Shown: in pieces, positions 1 to 4,367 of the stretch
Numbering within the stretch: position 1 is the first letter of the stretch
Layout: each line of letters begins with the position of its first letter
Assembly (NCBI GenBank): GCA_947458575.1
Contig: CANHBE010000103.1
Location: forward strand, 1 to 8,479
Origin: Flavobacteriaceae bacterium
GTDB taxonomy: Bacteria; Bacteroidota; Bacteroidia; Flavobacteriales; Flavobacteriaceae
Direction: 5' to 3'
DNA length: 8,479 nt
Made by a program: the position numbers and the translations under genes
Notes under the pieces: model-generated
What the model was told of the DNA's origin: nothing
What the model saw: the letters and a program-made list of their open reading frames with translations, nothing else
The model's database searches: none

Positions 1-131
1 GCGTATATTCTTTTGGTTGTCGGAGTTCCGAATTTGGCAATTTCTTCCATCATGCCTTTGACATTGCTGTAAGGCACATTGTCTGCATCGATGAGGACGG
101 CTATTTTGAGTTCTTTGGTGTTTTGTGACAT
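1..131 (-). CDS. NYN-domain (PIN-like nuclease) protein, N-terminal part only
   Basis: This is the first 43 codons of a minus-strand gene that runs off the left edge; the ATG is the complement of 129-131. The peptide starts MSQNTKELKIAVLIDADNVP and continues to KRIY. The hydrophobic strand ending in D15-x-D17-N18 is the first acidic motif of NYN domains, the PIN-like metal-dependent RNase fold also seen in LabA/DUF88 and limkain-b1 proteins. Flavobacterial relatives known to me carry a C-terminal OST-HTH/LOTUS RNA-binding domain, but that part is outside the window, so the architecture here is unknown. A role in RNA cleavage or RNA binding is inferred from the family. No Shine-Dalgarno sequence is evident; an A-rich stretch precedes the ATG. 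The presumed 5' leader contains the octamer repeats at 143-174. The next plus-strand gene is divergent. Confidence 0.85.
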   Translation of the reverse strand, partial: MSQNTKELKIAVLIDADNVPYSNVKGMMEEIAKFGTPTTKRIY

Positions 132-142
132 TTCTTTTTGAT

Positions 143-174
143 TTGCTGAGGTTCTGAGTAGCTAAGTTGCTGAG
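143..174. repeat. Four tandem octamers, consensus NNNCTRAG
   Basis: Four units of exactly 8 bp follow one another: TTGCTGAG (143-150), GTTCTGAG (151-158), TAGCTAAG (159-166), TTGCTGAG (167-174). Units 1 and 4 are identical, and the last five bases of every unit read CTRAG. On the minus strand the unit is CTYAGNAN, ending 11 bp before the NYN start codon, so the array would lie in that gene's 5' untranslated leader if the promoter at 246-253 is used. I recall similar octamer runs in flavobacterial intergenic DNA but know of no established function. Confidence 0.75.
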
Positions 175-206
175 GTCGTATTTCACAAGATTATAGTTTT
201 TCGTAC

Positions 207-238
207 CTAAGAACCTTTTTGCCGTAGAGCCTAAGGAT
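207..238. repeat. Degenerate second octamer patch (CTAAG...CTAAG)
   Basis: Cut into 8-bp units, this stretch reads CTAAGAAC, CTTTTTGC, CGTAGAGC, CTAAGGAT. The first and last units share CTAAG exactly 24 bp (three units) apart, while the middle two match poorly. It shares the CTRAG core with the array at 143-174 but is 5 bp out of phase with it, as if a longer array had decayed. It could be chance resemblance. Confidence 0.35.
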
Positions 239-245
239 TTGATTT

Positions 246-253
246 CAAAGATA
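246..253 (-). promoter_or_regulatory. Bacteroidota -7 promoter element for the NYN gene
   Basis: The minus strand reads TATCTTTG, an exact match to the Bacteroidota sigma-A -7 consensus TAnnTTTG. No convincing TTG/TTTG -33 box is found 17-19 bp upstream. Initiation about 6-7 bp downstream (near 239) would give a leader of roughly 105-110 nt that includes both octamer patches. Confidence 0.5.
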
Positions 254-279
254 CGGACTTTATTTTTAGCGGTGATTTA

Positions 280-351
280 TAGCCCCGATCGCAGCGGTAT
301 CCTTTTTTGAGGCACGAAAAAAAGATAAAGAGAAGAGCGGGAAATAGCTCC
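280..351 (+). ncRNA. Foldable intergenic element, possibly Flavo-1-like RNA or dispersed repeat
   Basis: The stretch has the block order TAGCCCCGAT, AGCGG, TATCC, T6, A7, GATA, AGCGGG, TAGCTCC, which I recognise from memory as a sequence scattered through intergenic regions of flavobacterial genomes. It can fold. An inner hairpin pairs TATC (298-301) with GATA (324-327) and T6 (303-308) with A6 (317-322), leaving one mismatch and an 8-nt loop. An outer stem pairs AGC (281-283) with GCT (347-349) and CCCG (284-287) with CGGG (338-341), with a 5-nt bulge. The Flavo-1 motif class is a possible match, but I could not run a covariance search. The strand is assigned by the remembered orientation only. 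It sits between the divergent promoters of the NYN and synthase genes. Confidence 0.45.
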
Positions 352-396
352 TAAAAATAAATGGGATAATAGAGGAAATATCAGTAGAGAATTAGT

Positions 397-404
397 TAAT
401 TTTG
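397..404 (+). promoter_or_regulatory. Bacteroidota -7 promoter element for the alpha-oxoamine synthase
   Basis: TAATTTTG matches TAnnTTTG exactly and ends 36 bp before the ATG at 441. No clear -33 TTG is visible at the usual spacing. Transcription would begin near 411 and give a leader of about 30 nt. This also argues against the in-frame TTG at 402, which lies inside the element. Confidence 0.5.
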
Positions 405-440
405 CGCCATCTAAAAAAGTTGACATTATCGTTGAATATC

Positions 441-1700
441 ATGGTAAAAGATTTATTTGAAAGAATCCAAAACAATAAGGGACCGCTAGGTAAATGGGCA
501 TCGCAGGCTGAAGGCTATTATGTTTTTCCTAAACTGGAAGGAGAATTGGGTCCACGAATGCAATTTAAAGGCAAGGATATTTTAAACTGGAGTTTGAACG
601 ATTATTTGGGTCTGGCAAATCATCCGGAGGTAAGAAAAGCCGATACGGAAGCTGCGATACAGTATGGTGCAGCTTATCCGATGGGAGCCAGAATGATGAG
701 TGGTCATACCGATGTGCACGAACAATTGGAAAAGGAGTTGGCTGCTTTTGTCATGAAAGAAGCTGCTTACCTTCTAAACTTTGGTTATCAAGGAATCATG
801 TCTACGATTGATGCATTAGTGACCAAGAATGATATTATTGTTTATGATGTAGACGCTCACGCTTGCATTATTGACGGTGTTCGGTTGCATATGGGCAAGC
901 GATTTACCTACAAGCATAACGATTTGGAAAGCATGGAGAAGAATCTGCAACGCGCGACTAAAATGGCGGAAGAAACAGGCGGAGGAATCTTGTTTATTAC
1001 CGAGGGTGTTTTCGGAATGCGTGGTCAGCAGGGGAAATTGAAAGAAATTGTGGCGTTGAAGAAAAAATTTAATTTCCGACTTCTTGTTGATGACGCTCAT
1101 GGTTTTGGAACATTGGGGAAAACAGGTGCAGGAGCAGGTGAGGAGCAAGGTTGCCAAGACGGCATAGATGTTTATTTTTCTACTTTTGCCAAGTCGATGG
1201 CAAGTATTGGAGCATTTATTGCGGCTGATCAAGACGTAATTGATTATTTGAAATATAATCTACGTTCACAAATGTTTGCCAAAGCATTGCCAATGATTCA
1301 AACTGTTGGCGCTTTAAAGCGATTGGAGTTGTTGCGTAATCACCCGGAATTGAAAGACAAGTTGTGGGAGAATGTAAATGCATTGCAAAACGGATTAAAG
1401 TCGCATGGTTTCAATATCGGAGACACAAATACATGTGTAACACCAGTATACTTAGAAGGTAGTATTCCCGAAGCCATGGTTATGGTAAATGACTTGCGAG
1501 AAAATTATGGTATTTTCCTTTCGATTGTGGTTTATCCGGTGATTCCTAAAGGTATTATTTTATTGAGGATGATTCCAACAGCGTCGCATACTTTACTTGA
1601 TATCGAAGAAACTTTGACTGCTTTTAATGCGATCCGAGAAAAACTGGAAAATGGCACATACAAAGCCATAGCAGAGAAAACTACAGTGGATGTCAGTTAA
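441..1700 (+). CDS. PLP-dependent alpha-oxoamine synthase (serine palmitoyltransferase / cysteate acyltransferase type)
   Basis: The 419-aa product is a cytosolic fold-type I PLP enzyme of the alpha-oxoamine synthase family, which condenses an amino acid with an acyl thioester and releases CO2 (BioF, KBL, SPT, ALAS). Visible landmarks are SLNDYLGLANHPEV (51-64), the cofactor-stacking His in DVDAHACIIDG (H140), the TEGVFGMRG stretch (188-195), the VDDAHGFG aspartate/histidine motif (D217, H220) and the Schiff-base lysine in STFAKSM (K251). Length fits the family. Substrate cannot be read from sequence. In Bacteroidota such enzymes make 3-ketosphinganine (SPT) or, in Flavobacterium, the capnine precursor from cysteate; a BioF or KBL role is less likely because no biotin or threonine-catabolism genes lie nearby. 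The ATG at 441 is preferred over the in-frame TTG at 402, which overlaps the promoter. The gene stands alone and ends at a hairpin shared with the convergent GNAT gene. Confidence 0.88.
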   Translation: MVKDLFERIQNNKGPLGKWASQAEGYYVFPKLEGELGPRMQFKGKDILNWSLNDYLGLANHPEVRKADTEAAIQYGAAYPMGARMMSGHTDVHEQLEKELAAFVMKEAAYLLNFGYQGIMSTIDALVTKNDIIVYDVDAHACIIDGVRLHMGKRFTYKHNDLESMEKNLQRATKMAEETGGGILFITEGVFGMRGQQGKLKEIVALKKKFNFRLLVDDAHGFGTLGKTGAGAGEEQGCQDGIDVYFSTFAKSMASIGAFIAADQDVIDYLKYNLRSQMFAKALPMIQTVGALKRLELLRNHPELKDKLWENVNALQNGLKSHGFNIGDTNTCVTPVYLEGSIPEAMVMVNDLRENYGIFLSIVVYPVIPKGIILLRMIPTASHTLLDIEETLTAFNAIREKLENGTYKAIAEKTTVDVS

Positions 1701-1725
1701 TATAATCTTGTAAATTTAAAATATG

Positions 1726-1755
1726 AACCGCTTCAATAATGAGGCGGTTTTTTTT
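1726..1755. terminator. Bidirectional intrinsic terminator between convergent genes
   Basis: AACCGC (1726-1731) pairs with GCGGTT (1744-1749). The stem continues through a T.G wobble (1732/1743) and TCA/TGA (1733-1735 / 1740-1742) to a 4-nt ATAA loop. Eight T residues (1748-1755) follow on the plus strand, giving a classic terminator for the synthase gene, whose stop codon is 25 bp upstream. On the minus strand the hairpin begins right after the GNAT stop codon (1754-1756), but the downstream sequence is only moderately T-rich. Confidence 0.85.
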
Positions 1756-2872
1756 AAAGGTCTTTTCGATAGGTTCGTCTTCGTCGCGTGATTTTAGAAT
1801 CGAAGTTTTTCCAAAGGTTATGAATAGCGTGATTTTCTTCCAGTTCGGGAGTTCTGATACATCGCTCAATTCCTCTTGCTTTAAATGTTTTGTAGTATTC
1901 ATCGAAGATTATAGCTGTAACACCTTTACTTTGATATTCGGGCAATATACCAATAAGATAAAATACGACTTCTTTGCTGTATTTTCTGGCTTTCAGCATG
2001 TGGTACCAACCGAAGGGGAAAATTTTCCCTTTGGATTTTTGTAGTGCTTCAGAAAATGACGGCATCACAATGCTGAATGCAACCATATTATCATCTTTAT
2101 CCATTACGAATTTAATGTACTCTGGATTGATAAACGGAATATATTTTCTCTTGAAGTAATCGCGCTGACTATCTGTAATTGCAACAAAAGAAGTCAAATT
2201 AGCATAGGCGGTATTGAAAAGATCAAACATTTGATCTACATACGGCATGATGTCTTTGGTTTTCTTAAAGTTGAGCGCCTTCAGGCCATATCTTTTCTTA
2301 ATTAATTCTTGCGCTTTGTTATAAACCTCCGGTTTGACATTGCTGAAAGAAAAGCTGCTTTCGTGATATTCCTTTTCTTTGACAAATCCTAATTGCTCGA
2401 GGTGACTACTGTAATACGGATAATTATACCAAGTAATCATTGAACCAATAAAATCGAATCCTTCTGTTAGCACACCAACTTTGTCAAGGTTGGAAAAGCC
2501 TATTGGACCTTCAACATATTCGAGTTGATTTTGCTTGCCAATGTCATATACTTTTTGCAGTAAAGCTTTGGTTACCTCGATGTCATCGATTACATCCCAC
2601 CAGCCGAAACGAATTTTCTTTTTTTGTTGATTATTGACTTCGTTCCAGTTGATGATGACAGCGATTCGACCTACAATCGTATTTTCTTGATACGCCAAAA
2701 ACAGATGTGCCTCCGCTGTTTCAAAAGCAGGGTTTTTATCGCGATTAAAACTATCCATTTCCTCTTCTATGATTGGTGGAACCCAATATGGGTGGTTTCG
2801 GTAAAGGCTGAATGGGAAGCATACAAATGCTTTCAGAAACTCAGGAGTTGTGACTTCTCGAACATTAATCAT
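1754..2872 (-). CDS. GNAT-fold acyltransferase-like protein, two-domain
   Basis: The 372-aa product has no signal peptide and no clear membrane span. The N-terminal half opens with the family block LYRNHPYWVPPIIEEE (23-38) and contains a GNAT-like strand and turn, HLFLAYQENTIVGRIAVI (56-73). The C-terminal half carries GILPEYQSKGVTA (308-320), a recognisable but diverged acyl-CoA-binding motif A (Q-x-K-G-x-T). It is followed by ELEENHAIHNLWKNF (343-357) and a basic tail with RRRR at 363-366. Relatives in Bacteroidota are usually hypothetical or misannotated. It is the second gene of an operon: its ATG lies 2 bp after the outer-membrane protein's stop codon, indicating translational coupling. 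It converges on the alpha-oxoamine synthase. Because the bacterial ceramide synthase of Caulobacter is, as I recall, also GNAT-like, N-acylation of a sphingoid or capnine base is a possible role; this is inference. The acyl donor and acceptor are unknown. Confidence 0.75.
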   Translation of the reverse strand: MINVREVTTPEFLKAFVCFPFSLYRNHPYWVPPIIEEEMDSFNRDKNPAFETAEAHLFLAYQENTIVGRIAVIINWNEVNNQQKKKIRFGWWDVIDDIEVTKALLQKVYDIGKQNQLEYVEGPIGFSNLDKVGVLTEGFDFIGSMITWYNYPYYSSHLEQLGFVKEKEYHESSFSFSNVKPEVYNKAQELIKKRYGLKALNFKKTKDIMPYVDQMFDLFNTAYANLTSFVAITDSQRDYFKRKYIPFINPEYIKFVMDKDDNMVAFSIVMPSFSEALQKSKGKIFPFGWYHMLKARKYSKEVVFYLIGILPEYQSKGVTAIIFDEYYKTFKARGIERCIRTPELEENHAIHNLWKNFDSKITRRRRTYRKDL

Positions 2873-2874
2873 AA

Positions 2875-3873
2875 TTATTTTGAGGTATCTTGTTCAATGG
2901 CGTCAAGGCGCTTTTTCTCTTTCTCTTTTTTCTTGTCTTTAATCTTATCGCTTTTCTTGTCGAGTTTACTACGCTTATCTTCTTTGGGAACACGCAGCAT
3001 AATCTCGCTATAATTGGCATCGAAACGCCATGAAAAACCAATTCCACCAAAAACTAAACTAGGCGAAGCTTGAAAACTTCTCCCGATAGAAGCATCCACC
3101 TGCAGGTTCTGCCAAATGAGATATGCCGCGCCGGCTCTGAACAAATGATTTCTGTAGTATACATTCGTGAATCCCTGTAGTTCAACAAAGCCGGATAATC
3201 TTGAATTGAAGCCACGTGTCATGGTAACAACATAGTCGAGCGAATTTGTTTGCGATGGAAATCTATCAATGATGATATTGGTCAGAAAGGTGTACCTTCC
3301 AAATTGGTTCTGGGTAAGAATCATGCCTTTCAAACTGAAGTCATTTTCAGGTGGTACATTAGGTCTGAGAAAGCGATTTTTCTGTAAGTTTAGATTGACT
3401 CCACCGTAAAAAGCTACAGCAGGAATAAATTGTCTCCAATTAAACTGATGATTGGCCTTCCAACTGTAAAGGTTTGGTTTTTTTTCATAGTCTCGTTCCG
3501 GATCATAAACCAAAAATTTACCTCCCAATGTTATTTTTCTGAGTCCACTTTCTTGAATCTCACCTATTGGAAATCCATAATCGAAAGTTTCGTTCAGATA
3601 ATCCAAATTGGCAATCAATTCCAATTGTTCAAAGAAAACACCATAACGCAGCGTTAGGTCGGCATCCCAGATCTCTCCTTGATATTTTTTCTCATCATAG
3701 GTCTCTTCACTGTAATTAAATCCCATTTCTGTTTGAAATACAGTTTTACCAACAGAAAATGCGGCCATGGATTGTCCGGGACGATTCGAGTTGATCACAT
3801 CTGTAAACTGAGCGAAAGTAAAGTTGATAGAAAAGGCAAGTAAAAGAAGAATTAAACTATTGGTTTTAAACAT
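2875..3873 (-). CDS. Outer-membrane beta-barrel, transporter / Phenol_MetA_deg-like
   Basis: The 332-aa product starts with a signal peptide (MFKTNSLILLLLAFSINFTFA, predicted cleavage after A21). The mature protein opens with the conserved block VINSNRPGQSMAAFSVGKTV (26-45) and FQTEMGFNY, matching the (T/S)xRPgxS...G..q.E.G opening of Phenol_MetA_deg-type transporters. Alternating hydrophobic and aromatic strands follow (for example LRYGVFFEQLELIANLDYL, RAGAAYLIW, VFGGIGFSWRF), as expected for an outer-membrane barrel; the cargo is unknown. An unusual feature is the tail from about residue 296 to 332, extremely rich in Lys, Asp and Glu after the last barrel strand. It is the first gene of the operon with the GNAT protein. 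The ATG is the complement of 3871-3873, and the signal peptide directly after it supports this start. Confidence 0.78.
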   Translation of the reverse strand: MFKTNSLILLLLAFSINFTFAQFTDVINSNRPGQSMAAFSVGKTVFQTEMGFNYSEETYDEKKYQGEIWDADLTLRYGVFFEQLELIANLDYLNETFDYGFPIGEIQESGLRKITLGGKFLVYDPERDYEKKPNLYSWKANHQFNWRQFIPAVAFYGGVNLNLQKNRFLRPNVPPENDFSLKGMILTQNQFGRYTFLTNIIIDRFPSQTNSLDYVVTMTRGFNSRLSGFVELQGFTNVYYRNHLFRAGAAYLIWQNLQVDASIGRSFQASPSLVFGGIGFSWRFDANYSEIMLRVPKEDKRSKLDKKSDKIKDKKKEKEKKRLDAIEQDTSK

Positions 3874-3908
3874 AAAGACGGGCTTTGTGGGTCTGTAAAC
3901 TTGTTTTC

Positions 3909-3916
3909 CAAATGTA
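3909..3916 (-). promoter_or_regulatory. -7 promoter element for the outer-membrane protein/GNAT operon
   Basis: The minus strand reads TACATTTG, an exact TAnnTTTG match ending 35 bp before the ATG at 3873. The upstream sequence is very AT-rich, but no TTG is found at 17-19 bp spacing. Predicted initiation is near 3902. Confidence 0.5.
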
Positions 3917-3971
3917 CTATATTTTATTATTAATTTAAGAGTGGGATTTTATTTTTGAGCATTTGATTTAT

Positions 3972-3979
3972 TAGTTTTG
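3972..3979 (+). promoter_or_regulatory. -7 promoter element for the DUF4834-like gene
   Basis: TAGTTTTG matches TAnnTTTG exactly and ends 17 bp before the ATG at 3997, so the leader would be only about 10 nt. A TTTG at 3954-3957 lies upstream, but its 14-bp spacing is shorter than usual. Together with the minus-strand element at 3909-3916 it forms a compact divergent promoter region. Confidence 0.45.
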
Positions 3980-3996
3980 TGCAAATTTATTGGACT

Positions 3997-4272
3997 ATGG
4001 AAACGGCCTCTTTCAACGGAATCTTAAAAACAATCTTTTACATCGTGGCTTTCTATTATATTTTTAAGTTTCTTGCGAGATTATTTCTTCCGATTATGGT
4101 GAAGAAAGTGGTTGAGAAAGCAGGTGAGAATTTTCAACGTCAGTATCACACTACCTATAGTTCAAACAACAATCATCAACAGGATGATTTTGTCAATACT
4201 GCTCCTAAATCTGATAAGCCACGCGAAACCAAAAAAGTTGGTGAGTATATCGATTACGAAGAAATCGACTAA
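3997..4272 (+). CDS. Small DUF4834-like membrane protein
   Basis: The 91-aa product has one predicted membrane helix near the N terminus (about residues 8-33, LKTIFYIVAFYYIFKFLARL plus LFLPI), then a basic amphipathic stretch MVKKVVEKAGENFQRQ. A polar, Asn/Gln-rich linker follows (HTTYSSNNNHQQDD), then an acidic end, GEYIDYEEID. This pattern and the closing GEYIDYEEID match the DUF4834 family of flavobacteria, whose function is unknown. ATG 3997 is preferred over an in-frame TTG 18 bp upstream that overlaps the promoter element. It lies 95 bp upstream of the YfhO-type gene in the same direction and may be partly co-transcribed with it; no terminator hairpin is evident between them. Confidence 0.8.
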   Translation: METASFNGILKTIFYIVAFYYIFKFLARLFLPIMVKKVVEKAGENFQRQYHTTYSSNNNHQQDDFVNTAPKSDKPRETKKVGEYIDYEEID

Positions 4273-4313
4273 ATTGCGATGTAGAATAGCGCTTTCGTTT
4301 GTACTTTTTTGAC

Positions 4314-4321
4314 TACTTTTG
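4314..4321 (+). promoter_or_regulatory. Possible -7 promoter element for the YfhO-type gene
   Basis: TACTTTTG fits TAnnTTTG in the 95-bp gap after the DUF4834-like gene and would start transcription near 4328, about 40 nt before the ATG at 4368. A TTT at 4293-4295 is 18 bp upstream but is a poor -33 box. It could serve as an internal promoter for the glycan gene run. Confidence 0.35.
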
Positions 4322-4367
4322 GCTGACGTAATGTAGAACGAATCAGCGCAATGTCGCACTGCAAATT

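Noticed and set aside
143..238. CRISPR-like array
   Set aside because: The units are 8 bp and contiguous, with no spacers of 25-40 bp and no cas genes in the window.
280..351. tRNA or known metabolite riboswitch
   Set aside because: There is no cloverleaf, no T-loop consensus and no CCA end, and I recognise no riboswitch aptamer core.
402..440. Upstream in-frame TTG start for the alpha-oxoamine synthase, adding 13 residues
   Set aside because: The TTG lies within the TAATTTTG promoter element, so it would precede the likely transcription start; the ATG at 441 gives a normal family N terminus.
816..1232. Minus-strand open frame of 138 codons
   Set aside because: It lies wholly antisense to the synthase's catalytic core, has a low-complexity Cys/His/Ser-rich translation and no recognisable motif.
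2624..3013. Plus-strand open frame across the outer-membrane protein/GNAT junction
   Set aside because: It is antisense to two well-supported genes; its Ser/Leu/Phe-rich translation is the mirror of the Lys/Glu-rich tail on the other strand.
4112..4359. Small open frames on both strands over the end of the DUF4834-like gene and the spacer
   Set aside because: They overlap a better-supported gene in another frame, have no family features, and would occupy the spacer's promoter.
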